Counted from the stretch's first letter, positions 24,400 through 35,838 are shown. The stretch is DNA of 64,000 bases from Isoetes taiwanensis (GCA_021234155.1 JAJEKV010000093.1:60001-124000), one strand, 5' to 3'. Numbers and translations are program-made. The notes: generated by a model from the sequence alone, not told the origin.

Positions 24400-25870
24400 A
24401 GGAATCATGGTAAAATTGTCGTCTTGCAGCATTCCGGCCGGGTTGCAGATGAACCAGGTATGCATCCTCAAACTTGGATTTTGTAGTCGACTAAAAATAG
24501 TTGTGGACAGAATGTTCGGCCTTCGTTATGCCGTGCGATAGCATTTCGGTTCGCACTTCAGAGCCGTTTCGTTTCTCTGCTGCGAAACCTTTTTTGTCTC
24601 TATTCTAGGCTAAAATCTCTGTCTCTATTCTAGGTTAAAATATCTTGCTGATTTTGCACTGGTCGTAGGGGACCGGACTGCTTTCAGAAATCATGTGCAT
24701 ATATGATAAGATAGAAACCTCTTCTTAATATTACCACAATCATGGATTTTATCATTTACTTTTGGATTTTGTGCTTTAGAATGTTTTATGGTAATTGCTT
24801 AGGTAACCCGCATGACATTTCTTCTTTCTCGCTTGATATTCAGACTAGGTTGGTGCACCTATTTGCTCTACTTCTAGAAGATGTCAATTCATTTTTGCTG
24901 GCTAGAGATGGGTCGTATAAGCGGCAACACTTCTACTTCGAAAGATGTGAAAGTGTGTAATCCATTATTTTTTTTCCCTTGTGGAAGCTCTGAAGATGCT
25001 GTACTACCTGGCCATCGCTCTGTTTTATTTCTTTCGGATTGTATGTTCATTTCTTGTGCTCTTTGAATGGCCAAGCTTATATTTTAAAGCCTAATCACTA
25101 AAATCTGCATCTCCAGGATGGATGCTCACTGCAGGATTTTTTGGCACCAACCTCGAATAACAGCATTTTGCAGGTGAGCGTTTCTATATTTGTGCTCCAT
25201 TTTCTGAGTTGCCAAAGTAGGTTTTGCTGACTTACCAATGTAGAGTTTGTGCATGGTTTTTTGCACCTTAATTCCTCATCCAAGCGGATCCAGGCACTTC
25301 CTATTTAGCCTGCACCATGAATTGCTGCTCAGAGGCTGTTTTATAAAATCAGAGAATATCTACCTGCACGACCTATTCGGGAACTATTTTTTCTAAGGAA
25401 ATCCAGGTACTTTTGAATTAGGCAAGCAACTGCAAGAGAAGGCTATTATGATATATTTTCTCTTTAACCAAATCAAACGCATTGTTACATAGCAAGGTTG
25501 AAGCTCTCTTATCACTCTTTGTAGAGTTGTAGCAAGAGAAACGATTCAAATATTGTTGTTATGTGTGTGCTCAGGCAATGGCAAATGAGAATGTTGAGCT
25601 TGCGCATGTGATATTGATGCATTTGAATTCTCTGGTTCAGTAGTCCTATGCAATGTTTAGCTTCTTATTTTACAGAAGCCCTAGCTGCCAGACTTACCCG
25701 AAGCACCATGTCCATATCTTTCAGAGGCCTTATCAATTGTGGCAAACTCCTCGATTCAGACAAAATCGTTCAGGCAGACACGTTGGAAGCTTTCTTTCTC
25801 TTCTATGAGTCCATACCCATTGGTAACTTGGCTCTTTGTTACTCTTTATTTCCCTTGCTCCTGAGAATTT
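24400..25870 (+). pseudogene. Captured exons of an unidentified plant gene
   Basis: Four exon-like blocks with good plus-strand splice sites occur in a row. The first ends in LQMNQ before a GTATGC donor near 24460. The second opens after TTGATATTCAG (about 24843) and encodes VHLFALLLEDVNSFLLARDG. The third opens after CATCTCCAG (about 25117), encodes DGCSLQDFLAPTSNNSILQ and ends at CAG/GTGAGC. The fourth follows TTTTACAG (about 25676), encodes GLINCGKLLDSDKIVQADTL and ends at ATTG/GTAACT near 25821. I do not recognise the protein. The introns look plant-like and short. The series probably represents a transduplicated gene segment, but a decayed resident gene is possible. Confidence 0.45.
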
Positions 25871-26860
25871 AGGAACTTTGGAGAAGAGGAGTCTCAAACA
25901 TTCCGGATGGGGAAGCAGAATGGTTAGAGATGTTAGATAATGACGAGCTAGAGATATCAGGGTGGAATATCTAGCATTATAACAGGGGTTTTTTTCTGTT
26001 TTTGTACTATTTTCTCTATGGTTTTCATATGATTTGGTGGCCGTATTCATCCAGGTGTACTAAATAGTATTTTAGAGTGCACCCTTTTGTTAGCCGTTGA
26101 TTTTAGAAAGGGGGCAAATTTTTTTTTTTTTTGGGTATTTTTAGGGTTGTTTTTAGGGTTGTGTGGATTAGGGATAGGACCTTTGAGGCCTGTGTTGGAT
26201 GCCAGAAACTTCTCCAGGGCTATTTATGTTTATGGCCCCAGGATGATGTACCGAGATGATGGCATAGATATGACGGTAAGATGATGTACCGTGCTGATGG
26301 CGGAGAAGCCTCTAGTAGATGTAGGTCAATCTTTGGATTCTATGGGTAATGCTTCCATACTCGTCTGTGCCTCTGGCCGGACCTGTTACTTTCTTGTGTT
26401 TTCAGCTTGGATAATTATAGCAGATACCAGATACCAGGGTGGCTTGAGCTGGCATCCAGCATGGGCAAAGGGAGAGGCAAAGAGAGACTTCTGAATACAG
26501 AACGTAACCATTCGTTGATCAAGGGAAGATGTTACTAACATCTAGGGAAGACTGCTTGGGTCTATGTGCTATGATTTTGAGCTGGAATCTGTGGCAGTTG
26601 GTGCACATCAGTGTAGACAGATCGGAGATCATGGATTTGATGGCACCATGGTTTGTTGCTTGGTGAGGCCTTCCGGGACTTAGCCCATAAGGGCATAGAA
26701 GGGTAGAACGGCCTTATAAGGTGGAAGCTTTATGTGCCGAGCTACCTTTCGGTGAAAGGTCTTGGGGAAAGGTGAAAGGAGAGCTGGCTTTGTTTCTGCA
26801 GTTACATGGATCTGGATCTCATGAATCTGGAGATCAAGATGTCTAGAGCTATGTTCCTTT
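25871..26860. other. Spacer between captured gene pieces
   Basis: No supported gene. A poly-T stretch near 26118-26131 is present. Stops occur in all frames every few tens of codons. Confidence 0.35.
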
Positions 26861-27693
26861 TGTGTGCCACAAACACCACAGTCCTGACCAGTTTTGCAAG
26901 CTCCATCAACAATGTTACTTTCCAAAGATCAGACATTGCTCTTCTATAGGCTTACTACAATAAGATTGATGGAGTTTATACTACAGATTTTCCAGCATTT
27001 CCTCCAACTGTTTATAACTTCACAGGGGTGTCTCTTAATATTGATAGTCTGGCATCAAATAATAATAATAATAATAATTTATTCAAGCCATTTCGGACCC
27101 TCAGGCCCATATGGCAAACAAATGTACAATCAATCAAAGTCCATACTGCTTTCTAATGTTTCAACATGATTAAACAACTCAATAATATCCGCACGCTCCT
27201 TCCAAACCTCTCTTAGGTATGAACTAAGAGTATGTGGAGGAGAGTGTATCAATTCAGATAAAGTAGTGCCAAAAATTCCATATTTCAATCTAATATGATC
27301 ATATGCAGGACATTCTAGAAACGCATGTACCTCAGATTCGATCTTTGGATCCATACAGCTTGGGCAAAATCTTTCTTCCCTAGGCGTCCCATACCATCTT
27401 CCTGTTTCAATATGAAGCTGATGTGAAGATGTTCTAAGTTGGGATAAAGGTACTAAGGTTACAGTTCTCCTATATGGAGCCAATGTTCAGCTGGTTATTC
27501 AGGGCACCATAAATCTTCAGCCTGAAGCTCATCCTTTCCATTTGCATGGTACTGATTTCTATGTGGTTGGATATGGAGATGGGAACTATAATTCTAGCTC
27601 CGATCCGGCGAAATTCAACCTGGTTGATCCAGCTGAAAGAAATACTGTCATGTTGACCAAATCTGGATGGACTTGCACTGAGATCATATTCTA
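26860..27693 (+). pseudogene. Laccase (multicopper oxidase) fragment, interrupted by a LINE tail
   Basis: Two parts of a plant laccase are readable. Part one (about 26880-27057) encodes FASSINNVTF and AYYNKIDGVYTTDFPAFPPT, the linker before the third cupredoxin domain, with an in-frame TAG at 26947-26949. Part two (about 27448-27693) encodes TKVTVLLYGANVQLVIQGT and HPFHLHG, the latter supplying type-2/type-3 copper histidines, then the FNLVDPAERNTV segment and a stop at 27691. The final HCHxxxH motif is missing. Laccases oxidise monolignols and phenolics in the cell wall; this copy cannot. Between the parts lies a minus-strand LINE fragment. Earlier laccase domains are absent, so only a late segment was captured or kept. 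Confidence 0.85.
27058..27447 (-). mobile_element. LINE 3' fragment inserted in laccase pseudogene
   Basis: On the minus strand, SSHQLHIETGRWYGTPREER and then CPSCMDPKIESEVHAFLECP give the C-terminal Cys/His-rich signature of the same LINE family seen at 37.4 kb and 41.8 kb. The plus-strand (AAT)n run at 27058-27080 is the tail. The fragment is severely 5'-truncated. I could not define a clear target-site duplication. Confidence 0.8.
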
Positions 27694-27784
27694 GATTTGT
27701 TTATTCACTAAGTGATGGCATAATGGATCTGACAAGGTTGGTGCCTTTTTTTTATTTTTTATTGTAGGTGTTTGGCTGAGACGT

Positions 27785-28540
27785 ATTTCGTGAATCTATC
27801 ATATTCGCTTCGATTCCAAGTTTTTTCTTTGGATCGCCTTTGTTTTTATTCTGCCATTCTCATCTGTGCTCTTGGGTCAGTTATGGATTACTGCTCCCTT
27901 TATCGGAAGCTTGGCAAACAAGTTAGAACTTATTGCTACATCACAAGGGTTTTGGTTTACTCCATCGCTCAAGATCTTTTATGTCAAAGTTCCAAACAAT
28001 ATTGTGGCCAATATATTCCAATTGCCCTTTTTTGTACTGTTTGGCTTAACTGCCAAATTAATGGTTTCTTGTGGAGTTGCAATGGCCTATACTGGCAGAA
28101 GATTGGTGTTTGTGAGATTTCTTTCTAATGTTCCCAAATTGTGGAAGAGACTTGCAACAACATATTTCTGGATCTGTATCTTACTACTTCAATTCCTTAT
28201 TTCTATTGCTCTGTTCATAGGATTGGTTGTTTTTACATTGAAGACCTTTTAATTTTCTTCAGACGTGTTTTTCCTCGCATTTGTGATGGTTGCCATAATA
28301 TTTTCTATGGCATTTGCTCATTTGATGATTGTGTGCAATCTGTCACTTGTAATATCTGTATTAGAAGACTGCTATGGTGTGGAGGAACTGTCTAGAGCCT
28401 ATGCTTTGGTGAAAGGAAGAACTCAGGTAGCTTTGGTGAAAGGAAGAACTCAGGTAGCTCTTCTTCTGTTTGTCTTGAACAATTTAAGCATGACATCTGT
28501 GGACAGTTTATTCCAGTTCAAGACACAACTATCTCTCTAG
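27785..28540 (+). pseudogene. Fragment of plant multi-membrane-span protein family (At4g19950/At5g44860-like)
   Basis: The plus strand encodes, across one frame change near 27830, FILPFSSVLLGQLW, a hydrophobic segment with FFVLFGLTAKLMV, then AMAYTGRRLVFVRFLSNVP and LWKRLATTYFWIC. It ends with ISVLEDCYGVEELSRAYALV. The order of hydrophobic segments, the LWKRL motif and the terminal YGVEA-like K/S-rich helix fit a plant-specific family of five- to six-span membrane proteins of unclear function, recalled from Arabidopsis members. A 27-bp direct duplication (GCTTTGGTGAAAGGAAGAAC unit, about 28402-28455) repeats ALVKGRTQV in frame. The 5' exon and C-terminus are missing. Confidence 0.65.
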
Positions 28541-28617
28541 TGGACACTTCAGTTTAGCATGACAATTGCTTATGGGATGAACTAGTGTATAGTTTCACCA
28601 TGAGATGGTGATTTTCA

Positions 28618-28833
28618 ATGGCGCAGCTAGATATCCGGTTTCTGGAAAACGAACTTGTAAAAATGCAAGCGGTTGTAGATTACATCATTGCTAGACCGTT
28701 TTTTGCTGAACATATTGTTAGCTTGACAATTGGAGATGAAAATGAGAATTCTGATCATGTGCCTATATTCATAGAAATCAGTGTACAGTGTCAATATAGA
28801 CAACAGAATGTCCCAACTAAAGGAAGGAAGGAA
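28618..28833 (+). CDS. LINE endonuclease C-terminal fragment
   Basis: Encodes a VVDYIIA strand and the SDHVP motif, the last catalytic Asp/His block of APE-type endonucleases. The reading frame continues into the (GGAA)n tail of the inserted element. The N-terminal endonuclease is absent. Confidence 0.7.
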
Positions 28834-29590
28834 GGAAGAAACTTTTAACGTCCACGGAGCCCAATCGAGCTATGGGACCACAAGTACAAGACGGGACCGA
28901 AGTCCCTTACCAGAACATGGGCCGAAGCCCTTACAAACTCAATAAAACATAATCACCCCGGCCCAGATTAAAAACCACCTGGGAAAAAACTGTTGCCAGG
29001 ATGACTACATATCCAAAAATCCATGCTATTGCAAGAAGCAACAAGCATGTCTCCAACAAACAGAACTTCGCCAAACGCCTCCGAACCGTAACCTCTTCTC
29101 AGCTGGGTGCTGAGAACTGGCCCAAACCCACGCACGCGCTAAGTCTCCATCTTCTCGCTAAAACCAGGGCAAATAGATGCTGGTGCAAAGATCCAGGTGC
29201 TGACCCACTGACGGAGCTCGATCAAACCACTAGACCATAAGAGCCACCACCAGGAACAGGTCAATTCCCTAAACCCACAGAGCAGCTACCTGCAGGAAGG
29301 CGGTGACCCTGAAGGCACCGCTGAAGCAGAAAACAAGCGCCTCCAATAGGCCCGAACACCAATAACCCAGGCGCGCAGGGAAGGCGGCGCTCAGAGAAAA
29401 CGGTCAGGGAAGTCAGTCAGGGAGGTGCCTGGCAAACTGCCAAGCGCCACCCATCACTGCACCTCCCAGGCGCCACCCTTCACTGCAGCCGGACGCCCAA
29501 CAGGCGCCCAGGCGCTCAGGCAGGCGACCAGGTCGGCGCTCAGGCAGGCGGAAGGAAGAGTTACGCCAGGCGGAAGGGCAAACTTTAAAA
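28832..29590 (-). mobile_element. Inserted repeat with (TTCC)n tail, probably minus-strand LINE 3' end
   Basis: The (GGAA)n run near 28818-28838, followed by TTTTAACGTCCACGGAG, closely matches 41618-41658, where it is the tail of a minus-strand LINE. This places a related LINE 3' region here, between the endonuclease and linker of the older LINE. A tRNA-like patch (minus-strand TATGGTCTAGTGGTTTGATC, about 29219-29238) and CAGGCGCTCAGGCAGGCG-type short repeats (29480-29580) also occur. No intact ORF. Confidence 0.55.
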
Positions 29591-29604
29591 CATAAGGTAA
29601 ACGG

Positions 29605-30243
29605 ATATACTTGAAATATGATAAGGCAGAAGAATATAGCAAAATGTGTGCCCAAAAAGTTGCCTCTCTTGTTTGGCCTAATATAGTACAGGAAATGAGT
29701 GATGCAATGACTAAGATTTTGACTCAATCTGCTGACAGTTGTTTTATTTCTTATCGCCAGCAAAAGGGGTTACCTTGCAATGCATGGTTTGATGCGGAGT
29801 GCAAACAACAAAGGTTAAAATTTAAGGCAGCACAAGGGGTGAATAAAGTGCATGAAAGAAAAGTATACATTCAGATGCTCAAAAACAAGAAGCGGGCATA
29901 CCTGCACAATAAAAATAGGAAAATGGTGGAAGAGTTGTTGGCTGAACCCAAAAAATTTTGGAAGAGACTTAAACCTGCGCAATATAGGGCTAATGGGTCG
30001 CAAGTTGATGCTTTGATAGCACATGTGCGGAAGCTATACAATGTGCCTGGGGCTGAGGGTAAGATGGTAGAAGAAGTAGATGTGGATGTGCTTACTTTTA
30101 CTATCAACGATATACAAGGCGGACTTAAGAGGCTTGCTAATGGCAAAGCCGCAGATGCTTGTGGTCTTGTGGCCGAAATGCTTAAATGGGCTGGAGAAGA
30201 AGTTGCAAATAAAATGGTAGATATATGTTTAATATGGCAATGA
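29605..30243 (+). CDS. LINE endonuclease-RT linker fragment
   Basis: 210 codons with AWFDAECKQQRLKFKAAQG, NKKRAYLHNKNRKMVEELL and LANGKAADACGLVAEMLKW. The last is the conserved G-K-A-x-D-x-x-x-x-E-M block just before the reverse transcriptase in this LINE type. A frameshift near 30225 separates it from the RT frame. Confidence 0.8.
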   Translation: MYLKYDKAEEYSKMCAQKVASLVWPNIVQEMSDAMTKILTQSADSCFISYRQQKGLPCNAWFDAECKQQRLKFKAAQGVNKVHERKVYIQMLKNKKRAYLHNKNRKMVEELLAEPKKFWKRLKPAQYRANGSQVDALIAHVRKLYNVPGAEGKMVEEVDVDVLTFTINDIQGGLKRLANGKAADACGLVAEMLKWAGEEVANKMVDICLIWQ

Positions 30244-30903
30244 GAGATGGATTTCCCGCATCTTGGCAGGTGAATAGGGTTGTACCATTGCATAAATCAG
30301 GTGATGAGGCTGATCCGGGAAACTATCGTACCATCATGGTTAGTAGTCTTTATGCAAAATTGTTTGCTTCCATACTTGAGCGCAAAATAAGCACTTGGAT
30401 AGAAGAGCATAGAACAATAGGGCAGGCGGGTTTCAGACCCAAGAAGTCCACCAGTGATCATTTGGTTACCCTTCGTGCTATAATGGATTCGGTTATTGGT
30501 AAAAAGAAACCCATGTATGCTACGTTTGTAGATTTCAGCAAAGCCTTTGACACGGTGGATAGGCGAAATTTGTGGCGCAGGATGATGGATTTGAATATCC
30601 CAACAAATCTTAGGCATGCTATAAGTGTACTTTATAAGAAAGTACTTGTACAATTATCATTCCCTTTTTTAGGATCATGTGATGAAGTGGTAGAAAGCAA
30701 TATGGGTGGGAAACAAGGGTGTCCTCTGTCACCTACCTTGTTTGGCCTATTTATAGACCAGCTCGAGGGATGGATATGAGCACATGGAGGGGATGGTACA
30801 CCTTTGAATGGGTATGTTTTTAAGCTTTTATTATATGCTGACGATGTTGTGTTGCTTTCTTGAAGCATAGAAGGGATGCAAACACATCTGGATGTGCTTG
30901 CAC
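30225..30903 (+). CDS. LINE reverse transcriptase, N-terminal part (interrupted)
   Basis: Encodes NYRTIMVSSLYAKLFASIL, GQAGFRPKKST, FVDFSKAFDTVDRRNLW with the first catalytic Asp, KQGCPLSPTLFGLFID, and LLYADDVVLLS with the YADD catalytic pair. In-frame TGA codons at 30777 and near 30861 inactivate it. The frame is cut at 30903 by the Copia element, and the coding sense resumes at 36610. Confidence 0.85.
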
Positions 30904-31675
30904 TGTTGGAGATTCATGTCATAATATGTTAAATCTAGAGTATGAACTTCAAAGGACAAATAAGATGTTGATTCAAACAGTTTAGATTGACAGTTGAAAA
31001 CTCAGAGGCAGATAAGGTCATCAAGTAGAGAAATATGCAACATAGTTATTTCTAAGTTGGAGATACAGGAAAGCCAGATTGAAGATCACTTAGAAGCATA
31101 ACATTCACTAGGACATTTATTTGATCTAAGTTACAAAGTTTGCTTATGATATTAACCATTGGAAATATTTGGTCAAATATTCTGATGATGCTGACGAGAT
31201 GCTTGGAGCCTTTTCTGGTTCAAACAAGATCTCGGTCCAATGCAATTGAAGCAGAGGAATCCGGCAAGTTTAGCAAGCAGCAAGCGGTCTGGCTTGACCG
31301 CCGGACTGCTCAGATAAAATGAAGATGGAGTCTAGGGTTATATTCATTCGGTTGACACAGGTTTCGTGAGGAGCTAAGATAAGATTATTTTGGTGAAATG
31401 GGGACACAAGCCCGATGCTACAGTGTTTTAATCCTTACCTTATGAACAGTGATTGACTATGATTATAGTCAATGGTTGCGAAGTTTATATTTGCTTATCT
31501 CTTATTAATACATTGACTTGAGTTTACATTAAACAAGGTTTTTGAATATGATGTATTCCTTCTCATGGTTTGATTAATCATGATTGATAGAGTCAAAGGA
31601 GAAATATGTCAAGTGATTGAACTTCATATAAGATTGTATTGATTTTGAAGTTTATTATCTGACTAATTTCTTACA
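30904..31675 (+). repeat. 5' LTR of Copia element
   Basis: Starts TGTTGGAGATTC and ends TTTCTTACA, so it is bounded by TG and CA. 772 bp. Confidence 0.95.
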
Positions 31676-31676
31676 T

Positions 31677-31694
31677 TGGTATCAGAGCGAGGTT
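31677..31694 (+). promoter_or_regulatory. Primer-binding site (initiator tRNA-Met)
   Basis: TGGTATCAGAGC lies two bases after the 5' LTR, the standard plant Copia site complementary to the 3' end of tRNA-iMet. Confidence 0.93.
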
Positions 31695-31701
31695 AAGATA
31701 G

Positions 31702-33147
31702 ATGGCAAGCAGATTTGGTGCATGGTTATTAAGTGCAATTGATGTGTTCAAAGGAGAATCAGGGTTCCAAGTATGGAAGGAGAAAATTAAACATGTACTG
31801 CAGGTAGAAGGGCTGTGGGAAATTGTTGAACCAGGGGCCAAAGGAGTCAGGAGCAGAGCTTTAGAAGTTGCAGCAGAAGGGAGTTCAAGCTCAGTAAATG
31901 GTGCAGATGCTGAAGCAACCTATGTGGAAAAAGGGGGAGCTATTGATATTGCAAAGGTTAGGGAAGCTCAGGGGATAATTATGAGTAAGGTAAACTCAAG
32001 TATTGTTTTGAAGATAAGAGGAATGCATCCCAGTGAGATGTGGAGCTATATGCTCATAAATTATGAGGAAAAGACATCCTCACAAATAGATGTGTTGGAA
32101 AATGAATTGAGGAGGTTAAAATTTCATGACAAAGATAATGTCAATGATTTTTTTCAAACATTTGATAACGTTATTGTAGACTTGGAGGGGGCTAGAGTTT
32201 TGTATACTCAAGAACAGCAGGTCTTGGCAATTTCAAGGTCAGTGATCAGTCTTGGAAATATTTCTATGTTCATTAGAACCTTAGCTAAATCAAGAATCGA
32301 GGCTGAGAGAATGCTCAAGACAGAAATAGAGCAGAATAAAGTAATGGAGGATGAAGAGGCCACACAAATTTTGTTTGCAAAAGGAAAAGGCAGAGAAGAA
32401 AAGAAAAGGGGAAAACTTGGGCCATGCTTTAATTGTAATCAGTATGGTCACTTGAAAATAGATTGTCCTTCAATGGGAAAAGAAATAAACTGCTATAATT
32501 GTGGAGGGAGAGGCCATTTTGCATCAAATTGTTCATCTCCAAAGATATTTACAAGAGGAAAAGAAAGATCAACAAGGGGATACACAGCAGCAAGAGGGAG
32601 AGGGAGAGGAAGGGGAAGGTTCAGGAATAATCCAAATATTGAGGCAAATGTTGCTGAGGAGGTATTGCTTGAAGAAGTTTCAGAAGTTGAAGAAGACAAG
32701 GTAAGAATGCCTAAAACTTTCATTGCTAGTCATAACAAATTTGATGAGGATAATTTTCTGATTTTAGACAGTAGAGCAGAGAGGTCAATTGCCTGCAACT
32801 CAAAAATCCTAAAGGATAAAAGGGGAAGCCAAGGTGGACACATACAAGTTGGAAATGGTGAATTGCAAAGAATTGAAGACGTTGGGGTTCTCGAACTTTT
32901 TGATTTGAATGGAGAAGTCGTAAATCTGCAGAATGTTTTATGTGTTCCAAGTTTAGTTAGAAATTTGATTTCTATATCCCAGTTAGTGGATTTGGGGTTG
33001 AAGGTTGTATTTGAAAGGACACATTGTAAAATCTTTGATGGCAATGAATTAAAATTCCTTGGAAGAAGGGTTGGAAATCTTTTTGGTTTAAACTCTCATT
33101 CAGCTGAAAATATTAATCTGATCTTAGTTCCAAATATATCGTTATGA
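31702..33147 (+). CDS. Copia Gag and protease region
   Basis: 481 codons from the ATG just after the primer-binding site. The gag core has the IWSYMLxNYEEKTSSQID-like segment. Two CCHC zinc knuckles follow (CFNCNQYGHLKIDC at about 32425-32466 and CYNCGGRGHFASNC at about 32491-32532), then an R/G-rich patch. The protease active site reads LDSRAE instead of the usual D-S/T-G (codon AGA at 32773-32775 in place of a glycine codon), so the protease is probably dead. The frame ends in TGA at the start of the GAG-pre-integrase LGHTN motif; normally gag-pol is one frame, so this stop is a mutation. Confidence 0.93.
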   Translation: MASRFGAWLLSAIDVFKGESGFQVWKEKIKHVLQVEGLWEIVEPGAKGVRSRALEVAAEGSSSSVNGADAEATYVEKGGAIDIAKVREAQGIIMSKVNSSIVLKIRGMHPSEMWSYMLINYEEKTSSQIDVLENELRRLKFHDKDNVNDFFQTFDNVIVDLEGARVLYTQEQQVLAISRSVISLGNISMFIRTLAKSRIEAERMLKTEIEQNKVMEDEEATQILFAKGKGREEKKRGKLGPCFNCNQYGHLKIDCPSMGKEINCYNCGGRGHFASNCSSPKIFTRGKERSTRGYTAARGRGRGRGRFRNNPNIEANVAEEVLLEEVSEVEEDKVRMPKTFIASHNKFDEDNFLILDSRAERSIACNSKILKDKRGSQGGHIQVGNGELQRIEDVGVLELFDLNGEVVNLQNVLCVPSLVRNLISISQLVDLGLKVVFERTHCKIFDGNELKFLGRRVGNLFGLNSHSAENINLILVPNISL

Positions 33148-34459
33148 CTTGGTCACACCAATGTGAAAAATATTGAATCAATGATAAAACAGGGATTATT
33201 GAACTCAGCAGATAAAGAAGTTGTAAACTATACTTGCAGGGGCTGTATGTTAGGTAAACATTCTAGATTGCCATTTTCAAAGGCAAAAGGAAAGGCAAGT
33301 GAAATCTTGGAATTAATTCACACGGATCTTTGTGGTCCTTTGAATGTGACAGGAATAACAGGCAGGAGATATTTTATAACATTTGTTGATGATCACAGTA
33401 GAAAGACAAGGATATATTGTCTGAGGACAAAAGACCAAGCCTTTGAGGCTTTTAAAAATTTTGCAGCAGAAGTGGAATGTGAAACTGGGAAAAAGATTAA
33501 GTGTGTAAGGTCTGATCGTGGAGGAGAATATATGTCAAGGAAGTTTGCTAAATATTGCATTGAGAAAGGGATAAAAAGGCAATACACATGTAGCCACACA
33601 CCTCAGCAGAATGGTGTGGCTGAAAGAAAGAATAAAACAATCTTAAATGCTACAAGGGCCATGATCAAACATGCAGGTTTGCCAAATTTTCTTTGGGAGG
33701 AAGTGGTTAAGACTGCAGTGCTTATTCAAAATGCTTTGCCATCAAAAAGTCTGGAAGGACAAATCCCTGATTTTGTTTGGTCAGGAAAGTTACCCAATTA
33801 TGAGAAATTCAAGGTATTTGGATGTCTTGGCTATACTCATATTCCACAGGAACTTAGGCAGAAGCTTGATGACAGGTCTATAATAACATATTTTGTTGGT
33901 TATGATATGCACTCAAAGAGATATAGGATGTATGATCCTTTAAGAAGAAGAATCTTGGTGAGTAGAGATGTGATATTTGAAGAAAATGTTTTATATAGAC
34001 CTGAAATTAAAAATGATGATCTAAGAAAGGAGAATCAGTCAGATATTGAAATTGAGGGAAACTCAAATCCCACAATGAGTGAAGAGAAAAACCAGAATAA
34101 CTCTGATATTATGGATTCAGATTCTGAAAGTGAAGGCAATGGAAACATGGCAGGGGAAAGGGCTGAGCATGAAACAATTGAAAATGAAAATGAGACAGGG
34201 GAAAGACTCGAGCATGAGGTTATGGTAAATAATGGGATAAATAATCCAGGTAGAAAAAGGAAAACAGAAGTAGAAAGATTGCAACAAGGTATTAATATTG
34301 ATATGCAGAATTTAGGGAGAAAAGAAGATGGCAGAAGTAACAAGTTACAAAATACTGCAAAAGAAAACACAAATGAAGTGCATATTGTATTGGAATCAGG
34401 GACCCCTGAAACATTTGAGGAGGCAGTAAATTGTTCTGATAACATTAAATGGAAAGAAG
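33148..34459 (+). CDS. Copia GAG-pre-integrase and integrase
   Basis: Continues the gag frame after the stop. LGHTNVKNIESM and CRGCMLGKHSRLPF form the zinc-binding pre-integrase. The catalytic core shows HTDLCGPL, SDRGGEY and GVAERKN, giving the D, D, E triad. VFGCLGYTHIP and an acidic, low-complexity linker rich in N/E follow. The frame runs to 34527, but the sense sequence changes after about 34459. Confidence 0.93.
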
Positions 34460-34479
34460 CAATATGGCAGCCCAAAGTA

Positions 34480-35825
34480 CAAGGCAAGACTGGTGGCACA
34501 AGGTTATTCACAAAAAAGAGGAGTTGATTATGACGAAACTTATTCACCAGTTGTTAAATTAGCAAGCATTAGAATGATTATTGCCATTTCAAATGCTTTG
34601 GATTTAGACTTACATCATATGGATGTTTGTACAGCATTTCTTAATGCAGATTTAGAGGAAGAAGACTTTATGAAACAAGCACAAGGATTTGAAGTTGGAA
34701 AGGAAAAGGTGTGGAGGCTAAAGAAGGTAGTCTATGGATTGAAGCAAGCTCCGAGACAATGGTACTTTTGTATTGACAATTTCTTAAAGGAACAAAGTTT
34801 TACAAAGTTAGAAAATGATGGCAATGTTTATTTACCAAAGAAGGAGAAAGATTTCTGTATAATGGCAGTGTATGTTGATGACTGCATATTGGCATCAAAC
34901 AACACGAGTTTTTTAAATGAGTGCAAGAAAATGCTCAAGTGCAGATACAAAATGCAGATCTGGGAGAGTTATCTCATTTCTTGGGAATTCAAGTCAGAAG
35001 AGACAGAGCAAACATGAAGATATCATTAAATCAGGGTAAGTACATAGATTCAGTTTTGATGAAATTTAATATGCAAGAATGCAATCCAATAAAAATTCCT
35101 TTCATTGCTGGAACCAAGTTGTCAAAGGATTTTTATCCTAAAACTGAAGAAGAAAGGGAGAGAATGAGCAAAGTACCATACAGGCAATTGGTAGGAAGTT
35201 TTACAAGGCCTGATATTGCCTTTATTGTGAATGTGCTGAGTCGATATAACAATGATCCAGGATACCAACATTGGCTGGCAGCTAAGAAAGTGTTGAGGTT
35301 TTTGAAAGGTACAAAAGATACTGGGATAGTTTATGATTCAAAGGATCTCAGATTAAAAAGTTTTAGTGATGCAGATTGGTGTGGAGATTTAGATGAACGA
35401 AAGTCAACTTCTGGATATGTTGTTATGTTAGGTGGAGCACCAGTTAGTTGGAGGAGCAAGAAACAATCCTCCATAGCCTTGTCAACAGCAGAATCAGAGT
35501 ATGCATCTACAACTTTAGCAGCAAAAGAAATTATCTGGGCCAGAAGGTTCTTGGAAGAATTGGAAATAAAACAAAGTGAGAGCACTGAATTATTTTGTGA
35601 CAATCAGAGTTGCATTGCAATGACAAAAAATCTTGTGTTACATGAAAGGACTAAACACATAGAAATGGAGATGCATTACATTAGAGATATGGTAAGCAAA
35701 GGATTAATTCAGTTGAAATATGTGATTCTGAAAGACAGCTTGCAGATATTATGACAAAAAGTTTAAGCTGGAAAAGATATCAGAAACTATCAGATGAATT
35801 GAACTGCAGGAATATCAAATTATGA
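34480..35825 (+). CDS. Copia reverse transcriptase and RNase H (frameshifted)
   Basis: RT resumes at VAQGYSQKRGVDYDETYSPV. The first ~45 residues normally found between the WKEA block and this point are missing, so there is an internal deletion. YVDDCILAS carries the catalytic pair. Frame changes occur near 34952 (before DLGELSHFLGIQV) and near 35720 (before the C-terminal ERQLADIMTKSLSWKRY). RNase H shows FSDADWCGDLDERKSTSGYV and STAESEYAS. The final stop is at 35823-35825, just before the polypurine tract AAAGGGGAA. Confidence 0.92.
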
Positions 35826-35838
35826 CATGAAAGGGGAA

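Noticed and set aside
27785-28540. A complete functional membrane-protein gene
   Set aside because: A frame change near 27830, missing first exon and missing C-terminus argue against it.
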